A DNA stretch of 64,000 nucleotides from Liquidambar formosana. Its lineage: Eukaryota; Streptophyta; Magnoliopsida; Saxifragales; Altingiaceae. The DNA is taken from assembly GCA_039720395.1 (NCBI GenBank), contig CM077832.1, forward strand, positions 26,399,763 to 26,463,762. Reading direction: 5' to 3'. How positions within the stretch are numbered: the stretch's first letter is position 1; each line of letters opens with the position of its first letter. Position numbers and translations under genes: made by a program. Under the pieces are notes generated by a model that was not told where the DNA came from, made no database searches, and saw only the letters and a list, made by a program, of their open reading frames with translations. Below are positions 47,454 to 59,488 of the stretch, piece by piece.

Positions 47454-48637
47454 GGGTGCGTTTGGTTGGGGGGTTTGATACCCAGAAAGGGATTTAATTC
47501 CCCTTTCTAGTGTTTGGTACGCACACTTACTTGAGAACGCCTCATTCCCTATACCCTCACATTCCCACTTAAACCTACTTTTGCAATCCCATCTCCAATG
47601 TGGGTTTGATTCCCCATTCTCGGGCATGGCATTATAACTTTTAAAAAAGGCAAGCGTGCCCCTCATTCTTATAAACAACAATGTGGTCTTCCTTCCATGT
47701 CCCTTCCCCCACGCCCTAAAAATGCAATCCTCGGTCAAACCCATAAACACCCACCTCCATGGCACACCGCGTCACTATCTCATAGAAGAACACCTCCATC
47801 CCATCTTTCTCATCGCCTAGTGACAGAAGTAGTAGCAACAACTTATCACCCCCAAAATCTTTTTGACGGCAGTGAAGGATGTTTGGATCTGTGTTGTTGT
47901 CAACGACAGTGAAGGGTGTTTGGATCTGTGTGCAATTTGGGTATGAAGGTTGTGGTTGTGGGTTTGATTCATTGATTTGGGTTTTGGGTTTCTTCTTCTT
48001 TTTCTTCTTCTGCCTCCTTTTTTTTTTTTTTTTTGTGATGAAAATTGGGTCTTAGGTTAAATGAGGAAGGGGGTTAGGTGTTGATGGTGGTGGAGTGACT
48101 GCGTGGTGGGTTTGACGCTATGATGGAGGATTGGGATGTGTGGGTGTAAAGGATGGTGAAGGCGATGGTCGACGGGGAGCGGTGGCAAGGATTGATTGGG
48201 GTTGTGAGATGGCTAGAGTTTGTCCGTCATTGTTGGTTGGATGGTTGGCTCTAGTGGTGGTGCACGGGTTGAAAATAAAGGTTAAGGCCTTGTTGGAATG
48301 GAGCTTTAACTACCAAATGGGGTGTTGGGTCCTGATTAGTGGGGCTGTTGGGTTTGAAGGTTCAACTGGGGATGTGGTTTGAGGATTGTGACTTGTCGAT
48401 GAAAGGATGACCAAATCCCAGGTGAGAATGATGGGTTGTTGGCAAATAGAAGATGGTGGTGGTTGGTTGTAATGAAGAAGATGGTGGTGCTATTTTTTTT
48501 TTTTTTTTTTTTTTGGTCCATTAACATAGCTGCTGTGAGTGATTTAGTCAACTACATCATATAATAGTTGACTAAATCACACGAGTAATGCTCCATTCCA
48601 AGGACTCACATTCCCAACCCGTGAACCAAATGCACCC
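47454..48637. mobile_element. PIF- or hAT-like non-autonomous element
   Basis: 1184 bp with ends GGGTGCGTTTGGTT and AACCAAATGCACCC (reverse complement GGGTGCATTTGGTT). The three flanking bases are CAA and TAA, a near match to a PIF-type duplication. Two long T runs and a perfect 16-bp hairpin (48539-48580) lie inside. No transposase seen. Confidence 0.6.
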
Positions 48638-48816
48638 TAAGGGATTTGTGAGGGATTGAGAATGTATACTATAAACATAAAGACTAAAAGACGGTATAGG
48701 TGGAACTGTAGAAAGGAGCCGTATAAATTAGTGGAGTAGGAAAATTCACTTAGGCTTTAGATGGCTAAAATAGTCTTTGGAAATTTTAATAGGGGTAAAT
48801 AAATGAATTAAATAAT

Positions 48817-49233
48817 GAGGGAGGCTATTGCCACCACATAAAGTACTCTAAGCCCCCTTAGTTTACACTTTTTAAGTTTTTATAAAAAAAAAAATATATA
48901 AAAGGTCTCTATGAAAACTAGTTGCATTGTTCACTAGAAAACATCATTCTGAACAACTTTGTAGAAGAAAGCTTTTCCAAAATCTATCATTTAGGTGGAC
49001 TTTTTGGTCATTTACAATTTCTATTTCATTTTCCATGAAAAATAGTCAAAAAGTCCACCTTAACGATAGATTTTGGAAAACATTTCTTTTACAAAGTTTG
49101 TTTGGAATGATGTTTTCTAGTTGATTACATACCTAATTTTTGTAAAAATTTTTTATATTTTTCATAAAACCTTAAAAAATGAAAACTAAATGGGGGGCTT
49201 AGAGTATTTTATGTGGCGGCAATAGCCTGGCCC
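48817..49233. mobile_element. Foldback MULE-type MITE, copy 2
   Basis: 417 bp, ends GAGGGAGGCTATTGCC and GGCAATAGCCTGGCCC, flanked by TTAAATAAT at 48808-48816 and 49234-49242, a perfect 9-bp duplication typical of Mutator-like elements. Same family as 45659-46053; the two halves form one long hairpin. Confidence 0.92.
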
Positions 49234-49242
49234 TTAAATAAT

Positions 49243-49812
49243 TTTCAACTTCAACCACTTTTTGTAAGTAGTATAGTATAGTATAGATATAGGTGTATAG
49301 CTTATGATCGGGGATACAAATTTTAACACAAGTTTTTGTAACTCCATTTATGACTCATATTTTGTGAAACCTACCATTGAATTATATTGCTTACTTGTAT
49401 AGATCGTGCATACACAAAATGAAGTTGATCAAAATTAAAAACTACTTCCTTTATAAATATGAGACTTTTATTAAATAGAAATGTAAATTTTTATAAAGGA
49501 TGACAACTAATATCAGATGGACTTGATGTTAAAAAAGTAAGCAGAGGCCTCCTAAAAATAAAAATAAAAATAAAGAGTCTGGATCCTCCTTTGCTTGGGT
49601 GAGCTTGGGTTTCAAGCAGATTGTGCCATGTCATAAAAAGGCTAAATCCAATGGCTAGAACAAGCATGGAAACAAAAACAACACAAAGAAGGGTTGTTTT
49701 AGGCTAACTGCCGCATTAACACCATAATTACTCCAAAAAAACCTTTAGCAAAAACTCACCTCTCTCTTTACTCCTTATTTCTCCCCCAAAACTTAATTTG
49801 ATCCAAATCTTT
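49243..49812. other. Non-coding DNA
   Basis: Contains a short GTATA repeat near 49269-49285. I see no gene or element ends. Confidence 0.55.
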
Positions 49813-50267
49813 GGGTAGAACTCACCCTTGAAAACCAGCTTATAAGAAGAGGGTGCCTAAGAACTAATATACATATAGTTAAGCTTATACTTAACCGATG
49901 TGGGACATTGGGATCATAATATACCACCACGCTTCCGCAACCGACACTGATCTAATGGTAGTCCTCTCCCTTTTAGCGGCTTCACTCACCTACTAGTATT
50001 CAATGACTTAATACCATGCCCATACACAATACCAAACCATTTTAATCTAGCCCTATATAGGTCACCCCTTCCGTGGCAATTGACCGCAAAGAGCTGCAAC
50101 CTATACTGCGTCCGATCCCATACTCGACACGATGGCTATTTATGATACCAAATCATACCAATCCTTGGGTAGAACTCAAAATCGGCTTGCAAGGGGAGGG
50201 TGCCCAAGAAGTAATATATATACACATGGTTAAGCCCATACTTAACCGACATGAGACATTAGGATCA
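49813..50267 (-). mobile_element. TRIM-like element with about 105-bp terminal repeats
   Basis: A direct repeat of about 105 bp occurs at 49813-49917 and 50165-50267 (TGGGTAGAACTC ... GGATCA in both), separated by 250 bp of non-coding DNA. Repeats begin TG and end CA. On the minus strand TTGGTATCAT follows the first repeat at a short distance, close to an iMet primer site, and a purine-rich GGAAGCGTGGTGG precedes the other. No clear target duplication. Confidence 0.55.
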
Positions 50268-50684
50268 TAAGATAATCAACTCCATTCGATCAGAAACTCA
50301 CCTCCATCCAAGCTCATTTGCGAAGATCAAAGTAGGGAGATTAGGATTCTAGCAGAACAACCAAAGAAAACCTTGGATCTATAAGTTTTTCTGTCTTTCC
50401 TACTTCGACGAAAAACCCCACATCGGCATTCTAGAATGTTTTGTTTGGGAGAACCATGGATCTAAAAACCCATTAGTGCAAAAACCCAAAAGGAGAAATG
50501 TTGATTTGGGGGAGAAGAGAAATACAGTACCTAACTTGATGATGGCTAACTTCACCCAGATCTGAAATAAATTTTGGAGATGAAAAAAAGGAGAGGGAAT
50601 GTTGTCGAAGAAGAGAAGAAGAGAGAATCGTGTTGAAGGAGAGGATCCTTCGAGTATGTCTTGGAACAAAATGACATCAGCTTT
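50268..50684. other. Non-coding DNA
   Basis: No gene found; the frames at 50400-50764 (minus) lack family features and end in the neighbouring MITE. Confidence 0.5.
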
Positions 50685-51250
50685 GAGCATCTCCAAGGGT
50701 GAGCTATTGCTATATTATAGCATTTAGCACAAGTTGGGATGCTCCAATGGTGTGCTAAATGCATGTGCTAAATATAGCAATAGCTCACCCTTGTGCTATA
50801 TTTGGCACAAGGGTGAGCTATTGCTATATTTGCCATGCCAGCTTTTCCTCCCTTTCTCAACAACCAAACACACCAGCAACTTCTTTTCCTTCATTTTTCT
50901 TCCAAAATTTTCTAAGTAACCAAACAGCCCATAAATAAATATAATATTTTCAAAAATAATATTGAAATCTTATATATAAAACAATAAATAAATAAAAAAA
51001 TAAAAACATACCTTTGTTTTAACTCATTTATCCCACTCAAGTAACATTGCATTTGATCCACGATATAGCTCATTCACTCTCTTACGAGACCTTAAATCGG
51101 TGGAAAGAGTTGAAGTTATAGCAAAAAATAGCATACTACGTTTATTTGTATCATTGGAGCACATTGTGCTAAATTATAGCATTTGGTACTGTAGCATGTG
51201 CTAAAATAGCAATAGCACACCTAATTTATCTCACATGGCTAGAGATGCTC
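50685..51250. mobile_element. PIF/Tourist-like MITE with GAGCATCTC ends
   Basis: Starts GAGCATCTCCAA and ends GGCTAGAGATGCTC, next to TTT and TTA (3-bp target with one mismatch). The left part contains a perfect 19-bp inverted repeat (50697-50715 and 50772-50790) and a third copy of the same arm from 50811. Confidence 0.75.
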
Positions 51251-51419
51251 TTAAAGGGGAAAAAGGAGAGTGGCGTTACCACCGTTTATAGCAGCCAAAC
51301 GACGTACCTAGGGTCGTTTTGATGCCTCCCTCGTTCTCAGCCGCTAGATGGTCTCTTTTATTGACGGGTCTGGTATGAAAGCCCATTGATTAAAGTTGTG
51401 AAGGGCAAAGACAGCAAAA

Positions 51420-51565
51420 ATGGAGGAAAAGGTTGAGAAAGGAAAAGAAGAAGAGAAGCTATGCAAGAGGTGCAAACAAACTTTCATTTCGTCGTCTAAT
51501 AACTCTTCTTCTTGCCGCTTTCATCCTTCCTTCTTCGTCTCTCGTCGTCACGACGATCAGAAAAG
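51420..51565 (+). CDS. First exon of a host gene (cysteine-rich small protein family)
   Basis: ATG at 51420, preceded by an A-rich context, encodes MEEKVEKGKEEEKLCKRCKQ, a serine stretch and CRFHPSFFVSRRHDDQKR, then a GT donor at 51566. The CxxC and the CRFHP.FF..RRHDDQKR block recall a conserved plant family of small zinc-binding-like proteins whose next exon should continue with a YYEL/CCGAED-type region. I find no such exon in the following 12 kb, so either intron 1 is very long or this is a gene remnant. Codon use is unlike the surrounding repeats and there is no stop. Function unknown; family recall is from memory. Confidence 0.6.
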
Positions 51566-52869
51566 GTACACCTTCCCTCTCTTTCAATATATATATGTAT
51601 GTGTAGCTCTTTCCCTCTTTTTCGGACCTTTTGAAGATAATTTCGCATGCCTTCTTGCTTATTTTCAATGTTTATTGGGTGGATGCAATGAGAAATGTAG
51701 TTTTCTAGTTCAATCCATCTCTGGTTGTCTGTAATCCGTTCCTTATTTTCTTGAAGTTGAATCTGTCATAGTTCCAATTTTATTATAATAATTATCATGA
51801 GTAGTAGTTGAATTTTGCTATGATTAGTATTTGAATTTTGGGAGATATATGTAAGTTTTCATTTTTCATCTAGGCCTCATGTTAACGGAATCAAATGAGG
51901 ATATCTTTTCTTTTAAGAGGATTTTCCTGTTGTTTTGTGGAATGTCACTTGTCTTGATTTATAGGAATTATTGAGGCTCTGTTAGTTTAGATTAAGTGGA
52001 ATTGTAGAAATAGAGAAATTTAGGGCCCTTTTTCTGTGTTGTGAAAACAGTTTTCTGAAAACCATGTCCATCTCTGTTTGTTTTGACGTAAAATAGGACA
52101 AGGAAAATCAATAACGTCTAAAACAGTAATTTACGATGTTTGGTTAGGCCCGGAAAATGAAAATGATGTAATTCATTTTACACATATATAGAGTAAAAAA
52201 ATTGGAAAATGACTTGCGCTTTTTCTTTTTTTTCTTTTTTTTTTTTTTTTTTGACGTAAGTTGTTTTATGACACAGTTTAAAAGGACATGATCTGCAAAT
52301 AACTGAAAATAACCGCTTGTAACCTTCATAAAGATGTAAAATTCTTCCATATTTCAAGAGGCAAGCCAAACAATGGAAAAGCATTTAGAAATCCTAATTT
52401 TACTTGTAATTGGATTTACATGAAAAAGGTTTTACACTGTAAAGCACATTACGCCGAAAAAAAAGTGAAAATAGTGAAAAAAAATTTAGAAGTTAATGTT
52501 CTTGCATTATTCCGTCCTTTAAGGGCATCATTTTTGGGATTATGGAAAACAACCTTTTGATTTTTCCTAAAAACGTCCTACTTCCGGGAAATTCTTTGGG
52601 AAATAGTTTTGAAATCCTTGACAAACATGTTTTCCATGTCGTTTTCATTTCTCCATTTCTTGTAGACATAAATTTTTTATTTTTTACTTTTTATTTTTTA
52701 ATTACGCGGATGCCAAACAGGCCTTAGATATTAAAGGACATACAATTAAGAAAATTCTTGTGTTTATATTTGGTTCATTTAATTATAAATTGTTGAAGTC
52801 ACATGATAAGCATAAATTGATCAGAACCCTAAGATGAGTATATATATATATATATATATATAAGGATAA
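51566..52869. other. Presumed intron or intergenic DNA
   Basis: AT-rich, with a T run near 52230-52251 and (TA)n near 52843-52862. No second exon recognised. Confidence 0.5.
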
Positions 52870-53031
52870 TGATCAGGTAAGCACGTGCTGATATAACTTA
52901 TATCAACACCTGCATTAGGGGTTGTACCTTGTGCATTAGTAGATTACGGGGTACATTGGGCCAATGCACGAGGTACTACCCCCAATTCATGATGCTGATA
53001 TAACTTATATCAACATGTGCTGACCTGATCA
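52870..53031. mobile_element. Foldback element in a (TA)n tract
   Basis: Starts TGATCAGGTAAGCACGTGCT and ends in the near reverse complement (AGCACA/TGTGCT then ACCTGATCA); each arm also holds a small TGATATAACTTATATCA palindrome. 162 bp between TA-rich tracts; the right tract is (AT)n of about 50 bp (53036-53085). Confidence 0.65.
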
Positions 53032-53032
53032 A

Positions 53033-53087
<55 letters not shown>

Positions 53088-53325
53088 AGAAAGTAAATTT
53101 CATTCAATTAAAAAGTGGGGAAAACCCTTATACACGTGCAGATATAAATTTATTGTCAAACATGTTTAAGAGTCAAGCTTCTATTGGTTATGTCAGTTGG
53201 CATCAGAAACACATTTTGAATGGAATGCTTGTAAAATATTGGAGTGCCTTTACATAATTGCATTAAACTTTGAAATTAGATGCCCTCCCTTTAATGGTTT
53301 TAGATTTCAAGCAATGATTGGAATC

Positions 53326-54388
53326 CAGGGTTCAAAGTCTCGTTTGTCTCGGACGAGATCTCGCCGAGACAATTCGGTCTCACCACTAGATAATATGAGA
53401 AATCCCATTGGTACAAATATATCAGGAGAAGTATCCCTTTCAGACGAGATTGTCGTGATCTCGAACGATACATGACGAGATGAGCAAGAAATCGAAGATT
53501 CGGTTGGATTTGAACGATTTCTCGTTCGAATCGTACGAGAAATCATACAGCCTAGCTAGACAATTGATACCAGCTCGAGCATCCCCTCCTTTCTCTCTCT
53601 TTCTCAGATGAATAGGTCTGGTGAAGTGGTCAAGGCACTCAAGGGTCAGATGTAGATATCTGGGTGGTCTAGGTTTGTAATCGATTCATCTCCTTCTCTT
53701 GAATCTAGATCTGGCTTCTATTCTTGCATGAGATGGTTGTCTCTAGTAGCCGACAGCGTATCTCTCTCGTCTCAGGTTGGCGGTAGCGGCGTCTCAAGCC
53801 AGGGCAGAAGCAACCAGATTTGATGTTAGTGGCCTCCGATGCACTTTCTCAGTCTCTCTCAACTCTCAGTCTAGACTCTCGACTGGTTCGAGAACAATCG
53901 AGGAGGTGAGGATATGTTTTGGGGAAATTTTAGATTGGTGGGGCTATAGGAAAATAATTACAATTAGTAGTCGTTGTTAGTTAAGTTATTAGTCGTTTAT
54001 TAAGTTGGTTAAAAATGACACTCAATTATAATTATTTTCCCATAGCCCCACCAATCTAAAATTCCCCCTATTTGTTTTCATTTTATTTTATTTTATTTTT
54101 GTTTCTTTTTTTTTTTTTTTTTTAAATTCGCCCAGCAATATTAGCGTGCTAGCGCCTATTTTAATGTTTTTGACCATATTATGTGCCTTAAGTTCATTAT
54201 TATGCTTATTTGATGGTTCCAATGTAATCATCATATTTTTGTACAAATTTTCTACAATTTTTTTGAAACTTTTCAAACATTGTTTCATGCATAAAGTTGC
54301 ATCTCGCACGAGATGCGACAGGTTGGATGAGACCGAGATGAACAAGACCAAAACGTGACGGGGACCGAGATCGAGACTTTGAACCATG
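53326..54388. mobile_element. hAT-type non-autonomous element
   Basis: Ends CAGGGTTCAAAGTCTCG and CGAGACTTTGAACCATG (16 of 17 match as inverted repeats), flanked by TTGGAATC at 53318-53325 and 54389-54396, a perfect 8-bp duplication. Subterminal CGAGATCTCG-type repeats are frequent near both ends. The interior includes a nested foldback at 53921-54067 and unidentified DNA. Confidence 0.9.
53921..54067. mobile_element. Foldback MITE nested in the hAT element
   Basis: GGGGAAATTTTAGATTGG ... CCAATCTAAAATTCCCC; arms of about 40 bp with few mismatches around a 65-bp centre. No clear target duplication. Confidence 0.7.
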
Positions 54389-54959
54389 TTGGAATCGGAA
54401 AAAAGATGTGAGTGAGAGTAAAAAAAAAAAAGTATGAACAATCTTGATGGTTAGACTTTAAGAGAGTCGGGGAGATAAAGTTTCCTTTCAAGTGGTATAC
54501 AGGAGATGGAAATTAGAACAGCTGAAATATTTGCTAGCCTAGGTTTTACGTAATTTATATTCATAACGAATTCAAGTATCTCCTACAACTCCATTCCCAC
54601 TTAATATTTTAAGGCCTCAAACAAAAAACTATCATAAGTAACCATCGTACAAATTCCTACTCTTTCTATGCAATTATACGTAAAACAGTAAAACACATGT
54701 GATTCCATGGAACTCCATGACCAGTGGTTATACGCAACTTTAAGAAGCTCTCCAAAGGTGTTATTACATGTAAAAATATAGAAAATGAAAAAATAAAAAT
54801 AAAAATAGAATCATATAAGTTTAAATTCGCTTTTGTTTTGAAAGCTTCTACTGGGGGTGTATTTATTCACTGCAAATAGCTCGTTAGGGATTCTAATGTG
54901 ATGTGTTCATTAGAACCAATCCTGTATGTATTGTAAAATGGGTGATTATGAGATGTGAA

Positions 54960-55045
54960 CTGGAGTTTTTTGATAAAATGCCTGAGCCAAATGTTGTGGC
55001 ATGGAATGCAATGATTGCAGGATTATTGCAAAGTTTGGGGTCCTT
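54960..55045 (+). pseudogene. PPR-repeat fragment
   Basis: ELEFFDKMPEPNVVAWNAMIAGLLQ is a clear pentatricopeptide-repeat signature (DxMPExNVVxWNAMI). Only one repeat is readable before a stop; no organelle-targeting N-terminus. A dispersed fragment of a PPR gene. Confidence 0.7.
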
Positions 55046-56522
55046 GTGAGGTTTCAGGATTCTTTTAGAGTATCCAATTGGGTTATGCGGAGCTTGCTAC
55101 ACCTTGTATAATGATCATGGTGTGAATGGAAGTACATGCTTCTAGCCTTGTATGATCCTTCGATATTTTCTTGTTCAACTCTAGTATGAGGAAGAAGGGT
55201 AGTGTAGGATGTTAGACCACAAGATTAGTAGAATGTTTAGAAAAGGTGTATATGAGACTGATGCCGGAGATTCTAGTTGTAATATTTGAATGAGTGAAAG
55301 TAATATAAAAAAAGAGGAAGTGGAAGTGGAAGAGGAAGAGGAATAGGAAGAGAATTAAGGTTAAAAGAATCATTTAATTGCTGTAAAAATTGATTGGGAC
55401 AGTAAAATGGTTAATTTAAAAGACTATAATAGTCACATGCATGTTGTATATATAATTTTTATCTCTTTTCCAGATGGTTCGTAAAATAGGAGGAGTATTG
55501 GTGCCACCGCTACAAAGAGTACATGAGGTTGATGTTGGGTTCTTTAGTTCAGGGGTGATTAGTGGTGTCGCATTAAATTTCATAGGGTAAAGTGTAATTT
55601 ACCCTTCTTGATATAAAATAAAAATGCTCAATAGTTGTTTTGCATCTCTTTTTATTTATTTATTTTATGTTTTTCTTTTTTTTTAAATAAATTATTTTGG
55701 TGAAAATAGTGGTTTTGGTTTAGATCATAGCAGGAGCTGGAGTCGAGTCTTGTCGGGTCAGGGTCAGGGTCAGGGAAGTGGGGGAGCGTAGAAGAGTCAA
55801 AGGTTTGGGGCGTGTAGAAAGCATTTGTATAGTGTGTATATATATGTTTGTATATTTGTTGTATTACCTTAATATGGATGAATTGTAGAGAAAATTTAAG
55901 CAAAATTTTGCAGTTCGTTAGAATAGAAGAATCCAAAACTGACCAATTTTAAATCTAATGGTTTACTCGTTGGTTGGCTTCAGTTTAATGGCTTGGGTGT
56001 CAATGAAATTATAATATAAAAAGAAAGAAGGGAGTAAAATTAAATTTGGGGCCATGCATTAAAGTTTGTTCTTGGTGTGAAATAACATAATCGATACACA
56101 GGCATCTGTAAAATGAATTTTTTTTCCCCTGATTTGAATTTTAAGTAGAAAATTTTTATCACAAGTAGTGCTAGTTGGTTTTTTGAGGAGTAAAATCCGT
56201 TAAGAAAATTGGAATTGGGGATAAATAAATAGAATCTTACATGGGAAAATCTTGGAGTTGTGGATAAAAAGGGGAAGAAAAAATCTTGCATGACAAATTA
56301 TGTGATTAATTAAACTTCAAAAGTGATAAGAATTTGGAAAATGTTTCATGCACAGTAATAATTGATTATGATGTTTTACAATTTTTCTATGTTAACAATC
56401 TCTCAAGATTGTTGGATACTCTGAACTTAGTTTATCTTTCTTTTGGAAGCAAAAGAGTAGAGAAAGCAAGAAGATTCAGTTTGGTAAGGTACTTTTAAAG
56501 TGCTTCTTCCTCTTCTTCTTCT

Positions 56523-56554
<32 letters not shown>

Positions 56555-56963
56555 CCTCCTTCTCAATTTGAGGAGTGGAAACAAAAAAGAAAAATGAAAA
56601 AGTTTTTTTTTTTTATTTCTTTTTAAGAAGCAAAAAAACATTATTTAAAGCTATATTTTCCTTTTTCCTGTTACCACCAGTTCATCACCATCTTCAGCGC
56701 ACCATGGTTAATCATGACCATCAAATCCAGTCATGATGCTATCAATGCAAACATTACCACTGAACCATAAACTTCATAATCACCACCGCTACCACCATCA
56801 CTACCGTTTCTCCAATAATAATACCACAACTTCCAAACCTCTATGGCCTCCACTGCCACCGCCATTATAGGCTGTGCTGTCAATACAATGCCTACACATG
56901 TGAAATATACTTTTAATATATCGATTGACAAAACATGCTTTTAACTTTTGCCTTAATAAAATA
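55046..56963. other. Non-coding DNA with simple repeats
   Basis: GGAAGT/GGAAGA repeat at about 55315-55345, three GGGTCA units near 55755, (CTT)n plus poly(T) at about 56505-56555. A short frame after a TTTTCCAG acceptor-like site at about 55474 has no recognised homology. Confidence 0.5.
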
Positions 56964-58712
56964 GGGTTATTGATGATTTAGTACCATTAACTTTACCCCT
57001 AATTTCAATCCAATCCACAAACTTTTACATTGCACAATTTTGGGACAATTTTAAAATTTTTGATTCAATGTGGGCCAACCAATAATGTCCATCACTTAAG
57101 GTTGACAGAATAGCATGTAACCAGCACATGCGTGCTTACTTGGCACACACGTGGTAGCAGACGACCCAAACGAGGTTGTTTGAAGCCAAAAAATTAAATA
57201 AAAAATAAAAAGTAAAATACAAAAATAACCAAATGACAAAAAAAAAAAAAAAAAACAGATAAAGAGGGTGTTTCTTCGCTGAAAAATGGAGGGCTTGGGT
57301 CGCCAATGATGGTGGCTGCCCTGCTTCTTTCCTCTCTTCTAGCTCCTCTTTCTAGTTCCTCCCCTGGGTTGCAGACGATGGTAGAGCAGTAACTAATATT
57401 TCAATGGTCCACGAAACCAAATTGGCTGAGATTGGAACCCACGCACAGATCTGAACCAGATTTGAATGAAAATAATTATAGCTCAAAAACCCTCTTCCTC
57501 TTCTTCCTAACGCCGACAACAGTGGTCAACCCCATTAAAGAGTCTTTTAACTCATCTCACGGAGGGAAATTGCCCTTGCCCCTGTTGTGCCTCCTCCCCC
57601 CCCCCCCCCCCCCCCCTCTTTCCACCTAGCCTAGTTGACATTAGCTTCTTCATTGCTGAACATAGTGACAAAAACTCATGCGGCCCTTTGCTTGGATTTG
57701 ATCAGCACAAGGGTCACCATCATTGGTTCCATTTGTTTTTGGAGGATTTTTTTGAAATCCCTTTTCAAACCATATCCCCAACTTGCCATGCTTGGATATG
57801 GACAAGCTAAATCATGAGCTCGCCGTCGTTCATGGAGGTGGGTTTCCAAAGTAGAGCTTGAGAGCAAATGGGTCTCCATCCAATGTTGATTTTTAGATTA
57901 GTCACTAATTAGTCACCGCTGATGTCCTCGGAAGGAAGGAGGTCTCGAGTTTCCAATTGCTCGTCGATGGCTTGTCACTGCCGTTTAGATTAGCAAGCTC
58001 CGTTGCTATCGTTACTGGTGCTCTCGCTGCTGGATATACGGCGTTAGGCGTCATCATTGCTCATCGATGACTCGAAAATACGGCGTTAGGCGTAGTCATT
58101 GCATTTTGGGCGGTGGGTGGGGTTGCTGCCTAAGCTTTGAACACCAAATTTGCCCTAAACCACACATAAATCTGATCTAGATATGGTTCTTCTTCTCCCT
58201 TTCTTTATTTTCCCCCCTTTCCCCCTTTTTTTTTTTTTGTTTGGTTCGTATTCCGGAGAGGACAACTAGTCAGTCCTCTATTTTTCGGCGAAGTAACATT
58301 GAAGAACCTTTTTTTTTTTTTTTTTTTTTTCCTCGGCGAAGGAGACTCTCAGCGAGGCATGAGTACTTCAATCCTTCATCCTCTTCGTTTGTTTCCTTCT
58401 CTTCTTTTCTTTTCTTTTTTTTTTTTTAATTTTTTTTTTGTTTTTGTTTATGTTTTCTTTACTTCTTTATTTAGTTTTTAATTTTTTTGGCTTCAAACGA
58501 CGTCGTTTGGGTTGTCTACTGCCACATGTATGCCAAGTAAGCACGCTTGTGCTAGTCACGTGCTATTCTATCAACCTTAAGTGACGGACATTACTGGTTG
58601 GCCCACATTGAATCAAAAATTTTAAAATTGTCCCAAAATCATGCAATGTCAAAGTTTGTGGACTAGATTGAAATTAAGGGTAAAGTTAATGGTACTAAAT
58701 CATCAATAACCC
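56964..58712. mobile_element. Long-TIR MULE-like element (possible Pack-MULE)
   Basis: 1749 bp with inverted repeats of about 225 bp, starting GGGTTATTGATGATTTAG and ending in its reverse complement, flanked by AATAAAATA at 56955-56963 and 58713-58721 (perfect 9 bp). The interior (57190-58480) is GC-richer than the flanks, holds a C run near 57597-57615 and two copies of ATACGGCGTTAGGCGT, and may be captured host DNA; I do not recognise its source. Confidence 0.92.
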
Positions 58713-58721
58713 AATAAAATA

Positions 58722-59480
58722 ATTGAAAAAGCAAAATGTTCAGTTAAGCAGCTTAAGCTTTTCGAAAGTACTTTTGTTGAGCGAGAAAAGCAAAATTTGT
58801 TTGTTTGCATTTTGCTTATTATGCTAGGTAGAAGTAAATAGTATGTATGGTAGATTGCTGTGCAAAAACAATATATCACTAATAAAGGAAAATAAATTTT
58901 GGTTGTGGTATTGATGCAACAACTATGCCGTTGTTGGTGGTGGTGGTGGCGGTAGCAGTAGCAGTAGCGGTGATTGTGGTAAAAGAAGTAGTTATGGGAG
59001 TGGCAATGATGGTGGTTTTGTTGGTGTAGTGGTGTCTATGTGCAATGGTGGTGGTGGTGAAGTCGTTGGAGGAGATGATAGTTGTGGTGGCAATATGGTA
59101 AGTGTTATGTTAGTAGTGTCAAGGTGCAGCTAACATTGTTAACAGTGATCATGATATAGTGTGCAACTCCATACCACCATCTGTTTATGTCACAGAAACT
59201 GAAAGAGAACTTACATTTTTTTTTTTTTTAATATTTTAAGGATGAAGTGAAAAATATATTTATATAGTTACAATATTAATAACTTGTGATTAATTGTCCA
59301 AAATTTGTGTGTGTGGGGAACACACTACAATGATTATTAGCATCTAACCATTATTATTTTTGGTCATATAACTAACCAAGAAAACCCTGGCAACAAGTCA
59401 ACCTTGGAATTGATTGTAACATCCCTAGATCCCCATAAGCTTTCTATCAAAAACGGAGGACCATAATAACGTTGCCTTAA
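58722..59480. other. GGT-rich DNA and LINE upstream region
   Basis: (GGT)n-like low-complexity DNA at about 58928-59100. No gene called. Confidence 0.5.
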
Positions 59481-59488
59481 AAAAGTTA

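Noticed and set aside
47295..47765. 156-codon minus-strand frame
   Set aside because: Crosses the left end of a non-autonomous element and shows no conserved domain.
55474..55588. Possible second exon of the host gene at 51420
   Set aside because: An acceptor-like site precedes a 38-codon frame, but it has none of the expected residues following the HDDQKR block.
58928..59130. Glycine-rich protein gene
   Set aside because: (GGT)n low complexity without a start, stop or splice context.
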